A DNA stretch of 64,000 nucleotides from contig NZ_KB891263.1 in NCBI RefSeq assembly GCF_000373365.1, positions 42,299 through 106,298 of the forward strand. The letters are read 5' to 3'. Within the stretch, counting starts at the first letter, position 1. Each line of letters begins with the position of its first letter. Below are positions 26,996 to 36,161 of this stretch, in pieces. The position numbers and the translations under genes are program-made. The notes beneath the pieces are model-generated. The model was not told the origin of the DNA. It was given only the letters and a program-made list of their open reading frames with translations, and searched no databases. Source of the DNA: Parafrankia discariae. GTDB taxonomy: Bacteria > Actinomycetota > Actinomycetes > Frankiales > Frankiaceae.

Positions 26996-27856
26996 ATGGG
27001 GCGAGCAAGCACGCGACGCCGGGTCATGCGGGTGACTCTGGGGACGGAGCCGACGCTGCGGCCCGACACCGTCGTCGGGGAGGAACCGCTCGAGATCCGG
27101 GTCGGCGGCCAGCCACTGGCGGTCACGATGCGGACCCCGGGGGACGACATGGACCTCGCCGTCGGCTTCCTGATCGGTGAGGGCCTGATCGGGACCGCCG
27201 CGGACGTCGCGGGCATGCGGTACTGCGCCGCCAGCGAGGGCGCCGTCGACGACGAGGGCCGGCTGACCTACAACGTGCTGGACGTGACCCTGGCCCCCGG
27301 CGTGCCCGAGCCGGAGGTCGACCTGCGACGGAACTTCTACACCACCAGTTCGTGCGGGGTGTGCGGGCGGGCGAGCATCGACGCCGTGCGGCTGCGCGGG
27401 CGCTACGAGATCCGCGACGACCCGCTGCGCATCACCGCCGAGGTGCTCGTCGACCTGCCGGGACGGCTGCGCCGCGCGCAGCGGCTGTTCGCCACGACCG
27501 GTGGCCTGCACGCCGCCGCCCTCGCGGACGTCGACGGCGAGGTGCTGGCCGTGCGCGAGGACGTCGGCCGGCACAACGCGGTCGACAAGGTCGTCGGGTG
27601 GGCGGCGCGCGCGGGGATGGTGCCGCTGCGCGGGCTGGTGCTCCTGGTCAGCGGCCGCGCCTCGTTCGAGCTGGTCCAGAAGGCGCTGCTGGCCGGGATC
27701 CCGGTGCTCGCCGCGGTGTCGGCGCCCTCGGCGCTCGCCGTCGACCTGGCCGAGGAGTCCGGGATGACGTTGGCCGGGTTCGTCCGCGGGTCGTCGATGA
27801 ACCTCTACGCCGGAACCCACCGGGTGATCCTGCCCGCGGTCGCCGCCGCCCACTGA
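26996..27856 (+). CDS. fdhD: FdhD sulfur carrier for formate dehydrogenase cofactor
   Basis: From 26996 the protein has 286 residues and begins MGRASTRRRVMRV, as FdhD proteins usually do. An upstream ATG at 26957 has a better ribosome binding site and would add 13 residues. The catalytic Cys-x-x-Cys loop is present (TSSCGVCGRAS, Cys120 and Cys123), with EEPLEIRVGG, GLIGT and FATTGGLHAAAL as further family motifs. FdhD passes sulfur from a cysteine desulfurase to the molybdenum cofactor of formate dehydrogenase. No formate dehydrogenase gene lies in the window. Confidence 0.95.
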   Translation: MGRASTRRRVMRVTLGTEPTLRPDTVVGEEPLEIRVGGQPLAVTMRTPGDDMDLAVGFLIGEGLIGTAADVAGMRYCAASEGAVDDEGRLTYNVLDVTLAPGVPEPEVDLRRNFYTTSSCGVCGRASIDAVRLRGRYEIRDDPLRITAEVLVDLPGRLRRAQRLFATTGGLHAAALADVDGEVLAVREDVGRHNAVDKVVGWAARAGMVPLRGLVLLVSGRASFELVQKALLAGIPVLAAVSAPSALAVDLAEESGMTLAGFVRGSSMNLYAGTHRVILPAVAAAH

Positions 27857-27973
27857 AGATCCCGGACCGCCCCCGGTGGAAACCCGTCCCGGGATGGGAT
27901 CCGGGCAGGTCGGGAGGGGACAAAGGGGATGAGGTCGCCGGGCCGTCCGAAGCACCGGATAGCATCCTCAACC

Positions 27974-28561
27974 GTGACCTGCATCGTCGGTGTGGAGCAC
28001 GACGGACGGGTCGTGATCGGGGGAGACAGCGCCGGCGTAGCCGGCTGGTCGATCACGGTCCGGGCGGATACGAAGGTCTTCCGCAACGGCGAGTTCGTCA
28101 TGGGCTTCACGGACTCGTTCCGGATGGGGCAGCTGCTTCGGTACAGCCTCGTCCCGCCCGTGCCGCACAGCTGGGACCTCGACCGCTTCATGGCCACCGA
28201 GTTCGTCTCGGTCGTCCGTGACTGCCTGCGCGACGGCGGTTTCGCCCGCAACGACGCCGGCAACGAGTCGGGCGGGCTGTTTCTCGTCGGCATCCGGGGC
28301 CAGCTGTACCGGATCGACTCGGACTACCAGATCGGCCGCACCCTCGACAACTACGACGCGGCGGGCTGCGGCGAGGAGTACGCGCGCGGGTCGCTGCACA
28401 GCACGGTGGGGGAGGAACCCGAGGAGCGGGTGCGCAAGGCCCTGGAGGCCGCCGCCCACCACTCGACCGGGGTCTGCCCGCCGTTCCACATCCTCTCCGA
28501 CGACGGCTTCGACGGCGGCGGCCACGGCCCCGACGATCACGGCGGCCAGCCACTGATGTAG
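27974..28561 (+). CDS. HslV/proteasome-like Ntn hydrolase, orphan
   Basis: A GTG at 27974 gives 195 residues beginning V-T-C-I-V-G-V-E-H-D-G-R-V-V-I-G-G-D-S. Removing the first residue would leave Thr2 as an N-terminal nucleophile, and the following VVIGGDSAG with a conserved Asp and Lys33 (ADTKVF) matches the beta-subunit fold of HslV and the bacterial proteasome-like Anbu proteins. The C-terminal part (GRTLDNYDAAGCGEEYARGS, then EERVRKALEAAAHHSTGV) is also family-like. No HslU or other ATPase partner is nearby, so it may act alone. The substrate is unknown. The Gly/Asp/His-rich tail is disordered. Confidence 0.7.
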   Translation: MTCIVGVEHDGRVVIGGDSAGVAGWSITVRADTKVFRNGEFVMGFTDSFRMGQLLRYSLVPPVPHSWDLDRFMATEFVSVVRDCLRDGGFARNDAGNESGGLFLVGIRGQLYRIDSDYQIGRTLDNYDAAGCGEEYARGSLHSTVGEEPEERVRKALEAAAHHSTGVCPPFHILSDDGFDGGGHGPDDHGGQPLM

Positions 28562-28602
28562 CCGCTGTGACCGGGGCGACCGAGGTAGGCGCCGGCCGGC
28601 GG

Positions 28603-29637
28603 TCAGGGGCGGCGCATCCGCTCCGCCGCGACGGCGGCCCACGAGGCGGGGCCGGTCAGCGGCCGGAAGTTCTCCGCGGCCGAGGTCAGGGCGTCGTACT
28701 CGGCGTCGGTCAGCTCGATGTCGGCGGCCGCCGCGTTGCTCTCCACCTGCGCCACGCTCGACGCGCCCGGGATCGCGACCACCGACGGATGGTGGATCAC
28801 CCACGCCAGCGCGATCTGCGCCGCGCTGGCGCCGTGCGCCGCCCCGACCTCGCGCAGGGCGTCCAGCAGGGGCGTCAGCCGGGCCAGGTTCTCGGTCAGG
28901 AACAGCGGGTTCGCCATCCGCACGGCGCCGGTGGGCCGGCTCGTGACGTCGTAGCGCCCGGAGAGCAGGCCCTGCGCCAGCGGGCTGTAGGCGATGATCA
29001 GGCGCCCCTCCCGGCGGGCGTACGGCAGCAGGTCGCGCTCCGGCTCGCGGCGCACCAGACTGTACTGGACCTGGTTGGACAGGACGCGGTCACCGAGGGC
29101 GGCCTCGGCGGCGCGCCAGCGCTCGAGCGAGTAGTTGCTGACCCCGACCTCGTCGATGAGGCCGACCCGGCGCAGCGCGGCCATCCCGCGCATCGTCGTG
29201 CCGTCCCGAACGACGGGATTGGGCTGGTGCACCTGGTACAGGTCGATCGTGCGCACGCCGAGCCGGTTGGCGCTGCCGACGGCGCGCTGCTCGACGACCG
29301 GCGCCAGTGGCAGCACCGGGAAGATCTTGGTGGCGACGAAGGCCGCCTCCGGCGGCACGGCGGTCGCGGCGACCGCCGTGTCCGCACCCGGGTGCACGCC
29401 ATCGCCGGGGGCGGCGGCCAGCGCCTGACCGAGGATGCGTTCACTGCGTCCGAACGCGTACATCTCAGCGGTGTCGAACAGGGTCACGCCGAGCTCGAGG
29501 GCGCGCCGGACGATCAGGGCGGCGTCGGTCTGCGCGTAGGCCGAGCCGTAGCCCCACTCCCGTGAGCCGAACTGCCAGGTGCCGAGCCCGATCTTGGAGA
29601 TCTTCTTCGTGGTGGAGAGGCCAGCCGCGTAGCGCAT
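28603..29637 (-). CDS. Aldo/keto reductase
   Basis: The ATG at 29637 gives 344 residues. A TIM-barrel NADPH-dependent oxidoreductase with the complete catalytic tetrad: Asp and Tyr in LFDTAEMYAFGRSE, Lys in AFVATKIFP, His in DLYQVHQPN. The C-terminal cofactor-binding part (AIPGASSVAQVESNAAA) is intact. The substrate cannot be told. It is divergent from the TerD/AIM24 operon with about 300 bases between, in which I see no further gene. Confidence 0.92.
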   Translation of the reverse strand: MRYAAGLSTTKKISKIGLGTWQFGSREWGYGSAYAQTDAALIVRRALELGVTLFDTAEMYAFGRSERILGQALAAAPGDGVHPGADTAVAATAVPPEAAFVATKIFPVLPLAPVVEQRAVGSANRLGVRTIDLYQVHQPNPVVRDGTTMRGMAALRRVGLIDEVGVSNYSLERWRAAEAALGDRVLSNQVQYSLVRREPERDLLPYARREGRLIIAYSPLAQGLLSGRYDVTSRPTGAVRMANPLFLTENLARLTPLLDALREVGAAHGASAAQIALAWVIHHPSVVAIPGASSVAQVESNAAAADIELTDAEYDALTSAAENFRPLTGPASWAAVAAERMRRP

Positions 29638-29936
29638 GGGAACAGTCAACGCCAGGTACGCATCCGGGGCGAGGGCGCGGTCCGATGTGTCCCGCCGCCA
29701 CCCCTCCGACCCGGGCGGGCCCGGCCAGTTCGCGCGGCCCTGCCGCCGGGAGCGCGGCCGGGCTCCTCGGTCGCGCTGTGTGTCCGCGGTCCGACAGGCC
29801 TTCAGGCGCACACAGGTTCTGCCGTGGGCCGTCCGGGCTGCTAGTTTCCGGACAGTCCGGTTCGTGTGGGTGCGGTCGGGCCACGCGCGCGACGCCCGCG
29901 CGCCGATTCAGCGGCATGCTGACGGGAGGGAGCGCG

Positions 29937-31547
29937 GTGGCAACGCAGTTCGGTCGGGGGCAGAAGTCCCAACTGTCGGCGATCACCGCTGGCACCGATC
30001 TGTACATCGGGATCCAGATCAACGCGCCGGGCGAATGGGACGTGTCCTGCTTCGGGCTGGACGGCACCGACCGGCTCTCGGACGACCGGTACTTCGTCTT
30101 CTTCAACCAGCCGAACTCGCCCGAGTCCTCGATCCAGCTGCTTGGTGCCCAGTCCGGTGACACCCAGTCGTTCCGGGTGACGCTCGACAAGGTCCCCGAC
30201 GCGATCCAGAAGCTGTCGTTCTGCGCGGCGCTCGACGGCCCGGGCAGCGCCGCGCAGATCACGTCCGGCTACCTGCGCATCGTGGCCGGTGGTACGGAGG
30301 TGCTCCGCTACGCGTTCACCGGCGCGGACTTCTCCGACGAGCGCGCCGTCATGATCGGTGACGTCTACCGCAAGGGTGTCTGGCGGGTCGCCGCGGTCGG
30401 CCAGGGGTTCCGGGGCGGCCTGGCGGAGCTGATCCGCAGCTACGGCGGCGAGGTGGCCGACGAGCCCGAGCCCACGCCGGCGCCCGCGCCCGGGGCTCCG
30501 GGCGCTCCGGGGTTCGGTGCCCCGCCCGCGCCCGCCTTCAGCCAGCAGAAGCCACCCGCCGCGCCGGGCTTCGGTGCCCCGCCCGGGGGACCACTCCCGC
30601 CGCCGCCCCCGCCCGCTCCGGCGCCTCCCGGTCAGGGCTACGGCCAGCCGCAGCCGGCCTACGGCCAGGTCGGCAGCGCGCAGCAGGGCTACGGCCAGCC
30701 TCCCGGTGCGCAGCAGGGCTACGGCCAGCCCCCGCCGGCGATGCCCGCCGCCCAGGGCTACGACGCCCAGGGCTACGGCCCGCCCGGTCAGCAGCAACCC
30801 GGCCAGCCGATGCCCGGACAGCACCCGCCGGGCCGTCCCACGCCGGGCGGCTTCGGGCCGACGGAGGTCCTGCCGTCGCAGGCTCAGCCTGTCCAGCCCG
30901 GCGCCATGAACAGCCTGAACCCGTACCGCGAGGTGCCGACCGCGGGGCGCTGGACCCAGCAGAACGGCAAGCTGGTCAAGGTCACCCTGGGCCCGGAAGC
31001 CCTGGCGCTGCGCGGTTCGATGGTCGCCTACCAGGGCAACGTCGAGTTCGACTACAAGAGCGGCGGGATCCGCGGGCTGATCGAGGAGAAGCTCACCGGT
31101 CAGGGCCTCAAGCTCATGACGTGCAAGGGCAACGGCGAGGTCTTCCTCGCCCAGGACGCCGCCGACCTGCACATCGTCGAGCTCGGCAACCAGTCGCTGT
31201 GCATCAACTCGAAGAACCTGCTGGCGATGGACGCCACCGTGCGCTCGGAGATCCGCCGGATCGAGAGCCCCGGCATCCCCGGCGGCGGCTTCTTCCACTT
31301 CGAGGTCTCCGGCCCCGGGTCGGTCGTCGTGATGACCAAGGGCACGCCGATGACCCTCAACGTCGCCGGCCCCACGTTCGCCGACATGAACGCGCTGGTG
31401 GCGTGGACGTCCGGCATGCGGGTCAGTGTGTCCACCCAGGTCCGGATCTCCCGGCAGATCTACGCGGGAGCCAGCGGCGAGTCGTTCGCGTTGCAGTTCA
31501 TGGGATTCGCCGGGCATTTCGTCGTCGTCCAGCCGTATGAGGTCTGA
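29937..31547 (+). CDS. TerD domain fused to AIM24 domain via Pro/Gly/Gln linker
   Basis: A GTG at 29937, with GGGAGGG seven bases upstream, gives 536 residues. Residues 1-180 are a TerD domain (LSAITAGTDLYIGIQI, DRYFVFFNQPNSPESSI, RYAFTGADFSDERAV), the calcium-binding stress fold of tellurite-resistance systems. Residues 185-330 are a disordered linker with repeated QGYGQP units. Residues 335-536 are an AIM24 domain (ALRGSMVAYQGNVEFDY, VLSG-type strands, HFVVVQPYEV at the end). First gene of three. TerD and AIM24 are known to occur together in predicted membrane-associated Ter stress complexes. Confidence 0.9.
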   Translation: MATQFGRGQKSQLSAITAGTDLYIGIQINAPGEWDVSCFGLDGTDRLSDDRYFVFFNQPNSPESSIQLLGAQSGDTQSFRVTLDKVPDAIQKLSFCAALDGPGSAAQITSGYLRIVAGGTEVLRYAFTGADFSDERAVMIGDVYRKGVWRVAAVGQGFRGGLAELIRSYGGEVADEPEPTPAPAPGAPGAPGFGAPPAPAFSQQKPPAAPGFGAPPGGPLPPPPPPAPAPPGQGYGQPQPAYGQVGSAQQGYGQPPGAQQGYGQPPPAMPAAQGYDAQGYGPPGQQQPGQPMPGQHPPGRPTPGGFGPTEVLPSQAQPVQPGAMNSLNPYREVPTAGRWTQQNGKLVKVTLGPEALALRGSMVAYQGNVEFDYKSGGIRGLIEEKLTGQGLKLMTCKGNGEVFLAQDAADLHIVELGNQSLCINSKNLLAMDATVRSEIRRIESPGIPGGGFFHFEVSGPGSVVVMTKGTPMTLNVAGPTFADMNALVAWTSGMRVSVSTQVRISRQIYAGASGESFALQFMGFAGHFVVVQPYEV

Positions 31548-31625
31548 CAGCCGGACGAGGTCCGGGACGCGCGCCGGGGCGATCCCGGGCATTCCCGCGG
31601 GTGCGCGGGGAGAGGGGAGCAGGCC

Positions 31626-32303
31626 GTGCAGGGCAGCCTGATGAACAACTACGGCCCGACCCCGATCATGGACCGGATGAGCAGGCACGGGTCCAAGATC
31701 GCCAAGGTGGTCATGCAGCCGGGCCAGGACCTGTTCGCCCGGGTCGGCTCGATGATCGCCTACGAGGGGCTCATCGACTTCAACCCGCAGCCGCCGCAGC
31801 TCGGGCGGATGGCCTCCTCCTGGGCGACCGGCGAGGGCGTCCCGCTGATGACCGCCACCGGCCAGGGCCTGCTCTATCTGGCGGACTACGGCAAGGAGGT
31901 CATCGTCGTCCAGCTCGCCGGCGAGGGCCTGTCCATCAACGGGAAGAACATCCTCGCCTTCGACGCGCACCTGCAGTGGGGCATCGAGCGGGTCAAGGGC
32001 GTGAACATGCTCTCCGGCATGGGCATGTTCAACGTCGTCGTGCGCGGCCACGGCTGGGTGGCGCTGACCGCCAAGGGCAACCCGATCATGCTGGACACCC
32101 GGGAGGCACCGACGTTCGTCGACACCGACGCGCTCGTCGCCTACACCGACGGCCTGCGCGTCGAACCGCGGCGCACCGCCCGGCTCGGCGGGTTGATCGG
32201 GCGCGGTTCGGGGGAGGCGTTCCAGCTCGGTTTCTCGGGCCAGGGCTTCGTCGTGGTACAGCCGAGCGAGGACGAGCGGCCCTCGTTCTCGATGCGCGGC
32301 TGA
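31626..32303 (+). CDS. AIM24-family protein
   Basis: A GTG at 31626 with GGGGAG upstream gives 225 residues, all of it one AIM24 domain: VMQPGQDLFARVGSMIAYEG, LLYLADYGKEVIVVQL, GLSINGKNILAFD, QGFVVVQPSE. No signal peptide or membrane helix. Second gene of the TerD/AIM24 operon, 78 bases after the first. AIM24 proteins are beta-trefoil-like and their molecular role in bacteria is not settled. Confidence 0.9.
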   Translation: MQGSLMNNYGPTPIMDRMSRHGSKIAKVVMQPGQDLFARVGSMIAYEGLIDFNPQPPQLGRMASSWATGEGVPLMTATGQGLLYLADYGKEVIVVQLAGEGLSINGKNILAFDAHLQWGIERVKGVNMLSGMGMFNVVVRGHGWVALTAKGNPIMLDTREAPTFVDTDALVAYTDGLRVEPRRTARLGGLIGRGSGEAFQLGFSGQGFVVVQPSEDERPSFSMRG

Positions 32304-32331
32304 CCGTCGGCGTGGGTGAGAGGATCTGATC

Positions 32332-33393
32332 ATGACGCATGGCGGGATGTACGGCGGCCAGCCCGGTGGGATGCCCGGCGGCCACCCGGGCGGAATGCCC
32401 CCTGGCGGCTTTCCGCCCGGCCCCGGCCCCGGCATGCCCGGCGGGATGCCTCCCGGCGGGATGCCGCCGATGCCGCCCGGTGGGATGCCGCCCGGCCCCG
32501 GTGGGCCCGCGGGGGGCATCCGCAGCAGCCTGCTGAACAACCCGGAGGTCACCAGCGGCGAGCGGTTCGCCCTGCAGAACGGCAAGATGCTCAAGGCGAC
32601 CCTCGGCGCGCAGGGGATGCGTGAGTTCTACGCCCGGCGCGGCGCCATGGTCGCCTACCAGGGCGCCGCGACCTTCGACGCCCACTGGGAGGGCTGGGGC
32701 TCCCGGTTCCGCAGCTTCTTCAGTGGCGGCGAGGGCCTGAACCTGATGAACGTCGCCGGCTCCGGCACGGTCTACCTCGCCAACCAGGCCCAGGACGTCC
32801 ACATTCTCGACCTGGCGGGTGACGGCCTCACCGTGGACGGCAAGAACGTGCTCGCGTTCGACGCCGGCCTGAACTGGGATCTCGTCCGCGTCGACAGCCA
32901 GGTGGGCATCGCCGGTGTCGGTGGCTACCAGATCGAGCTGCGCGGCAACGGCCAGGCCGTCGTGTGCACCTCGGGCGCCCCGCTGGTGATGCGGGTGACC
33001 TCCCAGAACTACTACTTCGCGGACGCCGACGCCGTCGTCGGCTGGTCGTCGAGCCTGCAGGTCTCGATGCAGGCCGCGGTCACCTCCAGCGCGGCCTGGA
33101 AGCCGCGGGGCAACACGGGGGAAAGCTGGCAGCTCCAGTTCTCCGGTGAGGGCTTCGTGATCGTCCAGCCCTGCGAGCTGCTGCCGCCGTACAACGCGCT
33201 CGCCGGCTCCGGCCTGGCCGGCCAGTTCGGGCTCGGCCAGGGGGGCTTCGCCGGCAACCAGCTCGGCGGGCACGGCGGTGGTCACGGTGGCCAGGGCGGC
33301 CATGGCGGCGGGTTCGGCGGCCTCGGTGGGTTCGGCGGCGGTGGCCCCGGCGGCTTCGGCGGCCTGTTCGGCAACCAGGGCGGCCGCCACTGA
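32332..33393 (+). CDS. AIM24-family protein with Gly/Pro/Met head and Gly/His tail
   Basis: A 353-residue protein; ATG at 32332 after GAGAGGA. Residues 1-60 are a low-complexity Gly/Pro/Met head (repeats of PGGMP). The AIM24 domain spans about 75-285 (ARRGAMVAYQGAATFDAHWE, VYLANQAQDVHILDLAGDGL, GKNVLAFDAGLNWD, GEGFVIVQPCEL). The tail, residues 300-353, is Gly-rich with HGGGHGGQGGHGGG, a potential metal-binding or aggregation-prone stretch. Third gene of the operon, 28 bases after the second. It converges with the transporter gene at 33416. Confidence 0.88.
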   Translation: MTHGGMYGGQPGGMPGGHPGGMPPGGFPPGPGPGMPGGMPPGGMPPMPPGGMPPGPGGPAGGIRSSLLNNPEVTSGERFALQNGKMLKATLGAQGMREFYARRGAMVAYQGAATFDAHWEGWGSRFRSFFSGGEGLNLMNVAGSGTVYLANQAQDVHILDLAGDGLTVDGKNVLAFDAGLNWDLVRVDSQVGIAGVGGYQIELRGNGQAVVCTSGAPLVMRVTSQNYYFADADAVVGWSSSLQVSMQAAVTSSAAWKPRGNTGESWQLQFSGEGFVIVQPCELLPPYNALAGSGLAGQFGLGQGGFAGNQLGGHGGGHGGQGGHGGGFGGLGGFGGGGPGGFGGLFGNQGGRH

Positions 33394-33415
33394 CCAGGCC
33401 GCCGCACGGCAGCGG

Positions 33416-34309
33416 TCAGGGCAGCTGGCGGCTGGGCCGGGGCAGGGTGGGCGTGCGGGCGAGCAGTGCGACACCGGTGACGATCAGTCCCGTGCCCACG
33501 GTGACGCCGAGAAGCTGGACGGCCGTGCTCGGCGCCGGGGCGCCGTAGAGCAGCACCGCCAGCAGGCAGGAGACCACCGGGTTGGTGATGTTCATGGCGG
33601 TGAGCGCCGGCGCCAGCGGCCCGCTGGCGTAGGCGGCCTGCCCGAGCAGCATGCTGGACAGCGTGGCCGCGGCGAGCCCGAAGCCACACCAGTCCGCCGC
33701 CGTGGCCAGGAACCCGTCCGTCACGAGCCGGTCCGCGGACTCCTTCATCAGGACGGCGGTCAGCGCGTAGACCATGCCCGCGGCGACCCCGAACAGCACG
33801 GCCCGCGCGGTGGGCGACCGGCCGAGAGAGACCACGGTCAGCACACCGGCGACGAGCACCATCGCCCCGATGGTGAGGAGCAGCCGCGGCCGGTCGACCC
33901 CGGCCGCTGTCGGTAGATCCCCCCGGGACGACAACAGAGCGGCCAGCCCGGCGCAGATGCCCGCCGCGCCCCACCAGGCCACGCCGGACATCCGCCGGCC
34001 GGTGCCGACCAGGCCGAGCGGGAGCGCGAACAGCAGCTGACAGACCATCAGCGGCTGTACCTCGGCCACCGACCCCAGGTGCAGCGCGGCGGCCTGCACG
34101 CAGAACCCGCTGATGTTCGCCGTCCAGCCCAGCACCCACAGCCTGTCCTGGACGAGCTCGGCCAGCAGGCCCACCCCGGGCACGGCGTGCGCGCTGTCGG
34201 CGCGCTTCGCGAAACTGCTCCGCCCGGCGGCGCGTTGCTGGAGGGCGGCGGACGAGGCGAACAGAAAGGACGCCAGCAGACTGACGGGGACGACGGCGGG
34301 CATGGTCAC
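33416..34309 (-). CDS. DMT-type (EamA-like) multi-pass membrane transporter
   Basis: A 297-residue protein with about nine hydrophobic helices: VVPVSLLASFLFASSAALQQ at the start, WWGAAGICAGLAALL, TIGAMVLVAGVLTVVSL, AVLFGVAAGMVYALTAVLM, and LLGVTVGTGLIVTGVALLA at the end. The arrangement fits the drug/metabolite transporter superfamily, close to the NIPA-like DUF family common in actinobacteria. Substrate unknown. ATG at 34309. It ends 22 bases from the AIM24 gene; the shared stop region contains a small inverted repeat CTGACC/GGTCAG. Confidence 0.78.
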   Translation of the reverse strand: MTMPAVVPVSLLASFLFASSAALQQRAAGRSSFAKRADSAHAVPGVGLLAELVQDRLWVLGWTANISGFCVQAAALHLGSVAEVQPLMVCQLLFALPLGLVGTGRRMSGVAWWGAAGICAGLAALLSSRGDLPTAAGVDRPRLLLTIGAMVLVAGVLTVVSLGRSPTARAVLFGVAAGMVYALTAVLMKESADRLVTDGFLATAADWCGFGLAAATLSSMLLGQAAYASGPLAPALTAMNITNPVVSCLLAVLLYGAPAPSTAVQLLGVTVGTGLIVTGVALLARTPTLPRPSRQLP

Positions 34310-34579
34310 CCAACCAGGATGGCTACCGGACAGACAAGATCACGGGATCGGAATTGTCACAGAACCGGATCGACCCGCACGGGACGGTCACCGGACCGCG
34401 GTAGCCAGCCCGCTGACCTCGGCGCATGCCCAGATCCGCGCGGCCCACCCGGCGATCGCCGGGCCGCCGAGCGCCGAACACGACGCTCAGCCGAAGGCGA
34501 CGGCCTGCACCCAGGTGGGCCTCCCACCATCGCCCACCGCCGTCGGCACGGCCCGCGCCAGCGCACCGTCCGCGCCGGC

Positions 34580-35908
34580 TCACCTGGGTTTGCGAGTGAT
34601 GCGGTAGTGGAGAACGAGGAAGGGGATGCCGAACAGGGCGAAGGCGTGCTCGGCGCGGAGGTCACCGTCCTGCCGGTACACGTCGAGATCCTCGGCGAAG
34701 CCGTGGACGGCCAGCGCGGTGAGACTGTCGTCGGACGGGTCACGGTAGGCGAGGTAGTGGCCGGGGTGCTCCAGATCGCTGCGGCTGGTCAGGGCCAGAC
34801 CGCCGTCCGCCCGGGCGCGCGGCAGCAGAGTCGCGGTGAAACTGGACTGGGCCAGCGGGAAGCCGACGCTGACATAGCCCCGGTCGCCATCCCGATAGGT
34901 CGTGTAGATGCCCACGTAGATGGGTTCGTCGGTGTCGGCGAACGAGCGGATCCAGCCACGGACCGCCACCGCGTCGGTACCGGGACCGGTGCCGGTGCCG
35001 GTGCCGGGAAGGGTGATCGTGTCGATCCGGCTCCGGATGCCCCGCTGCGTCTCACGCTGGTTCATCGGCACGTTCGCCTGCCCCAGCGGGCGGGCCAGCG
35101 CGTAACGGTAGAGCAGGTAGCCGGGGCGGACCCACAGCCGCCACCGCGGCACGATGTCGAGCGTGAACCGGGTGGTGTGCTCGTAGAACTCCCGGACGAG
35201 GGGGTCGACGCCCGCCGGATCGAAGTCCGGGCCGGCCAGGTCGTCCATGGAGGCGACGATTCCCACGTCGGCCGCGTCGGCGACATAGCCGCCGCCGAGC
35301 TCCCCGGCCAGCTCCCGGACATAGCCGGTGCCGACGACGCGTGAGCGCGACTGCCAGGGCACGACGAACGGCAGCTTCTCCGCCGGAACCCGCTCGGCGA
35401 GCAGATCGACCTGCGGATCCCGGAAAACCAGCGAGGAGGCGGTCCGGTAGGCCGCCATCGTGACGGCGGCGACGGCGGCGGCCGGCATGGGGCTGCCGTG
35501 GGCGCGGCCGTGCGCCACCAACGCCGCGCCCACGGCGGCGCCGAAGGGCGGCCCGAGCAGCACCTTCTGGGGCCGGAGTCCGAGCAGGCCACCGACGCTC
35601 CCGCTCGCCGCCCCCACCGCGACGGGGCCGGCGCCGGTCAGCCGCCCGGCCGCCCACCCGGCGGGTGCCACGAGCGCCGCGCTGGTCACGATCCGCTGCC
35701 ACAACGCGGGTATCTCGCCGGGCCGCTGCCGGGCCCGCGCGACGGCTTCAGTGGCCGCCAGCGCGGCCGCACCCGCCAACCCACCCAGCCCGGCCGCCCG
35801 CCGGCCCCGGTGACCGGCGAGTGACGCCCCCGCCGCACCTCCGATGACGGCCGCGGACAGCACCGCCGCGCCGAGTCCCGCCGACTTCGTCCCCTCGCCC
35901 GCCGCCAC
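34580..35908 (-). CDS. Actinobacterial membrane protein with large soluble C-terminal domain, unknown
   Basis: From a GTG at 35908 the protein has 442 residues. The first 160 are Ala/Gly-rich with several short hydrophobic helices ([48 protein letters not shown]). The remaining 280 residues are soluble-looking and well conserved in character ([54 protein letters not shown]). A GTGTGT slippage repeat is present around residue 320. I recognise no named family. The start is uncertain because no ribosome binding site is seen. Confidence 0.7.
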   Translation of the reverse strand: MAAGEGTKSAGLGAAVLSAAVIGGAAGASLAGHRGRRAAGLGGLAGAAALAATEAVARARQRPGEIPALWQRIVTSAALVAPAGWAAGRLTGAGPVAVGAASGSVGGLLGLRPQKVLLGPPFGAAVGAALVAHGRAHGSPMPAAAVAAVTMAAYRTASSLVFRDPQVDLLAERVPAEKLPFVVPWQSRSRVVGTGYVRELAGELGGGYVADAADVGIVASMDDLAGPDFDPAGVDPLVREFYEHTTRFTLDIVPRWRLWVRPGYLLYRYALARPLGQANVPMNQRETQRGIRSRIDTITLPGTGTGTGPGTDAVAVRGWIRSFADTDEPIYVGIYTTYRDGDRGYVSVGFPLAQSSFTATLLPRARADGGLALTSRSDLEHPGHYLAYRDPSDDSLTALAVHGFAEDLDVYRQDGDLRAEHAFALFGIPFLVLHYRITRKPR

Positions 35909-36161
35909 CGGCCCAACGTATCGCCGGCCCGGCCCGGCGACAGGCCGTCCGGGGCGGGCGGAATCCCGGGTATCCCTACCGGTTTGATGGGTTTGCTGTC
36001 TGGGTCCTTCTGGAGTCCTAACGTGAGGGTGAGGACACGGCGGACGGGGGCCTTCGGGGAGCGGGCAGGAACGTTTCCACAGGTTCTCGGGTCCAGGTGG
36101 TGCGGGTGCGCGGAGACATCCGCCGGACCCCAGGCCGCCCGGGAACTGGAGGGCGACACAG

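Noticed and set aside
36000-36161. GC-rich leader before the LLM gene considered as a riboswitch
   Set aside because: I could not fold it into any known aptamer core and saw no terminator; only a possible operator remains.
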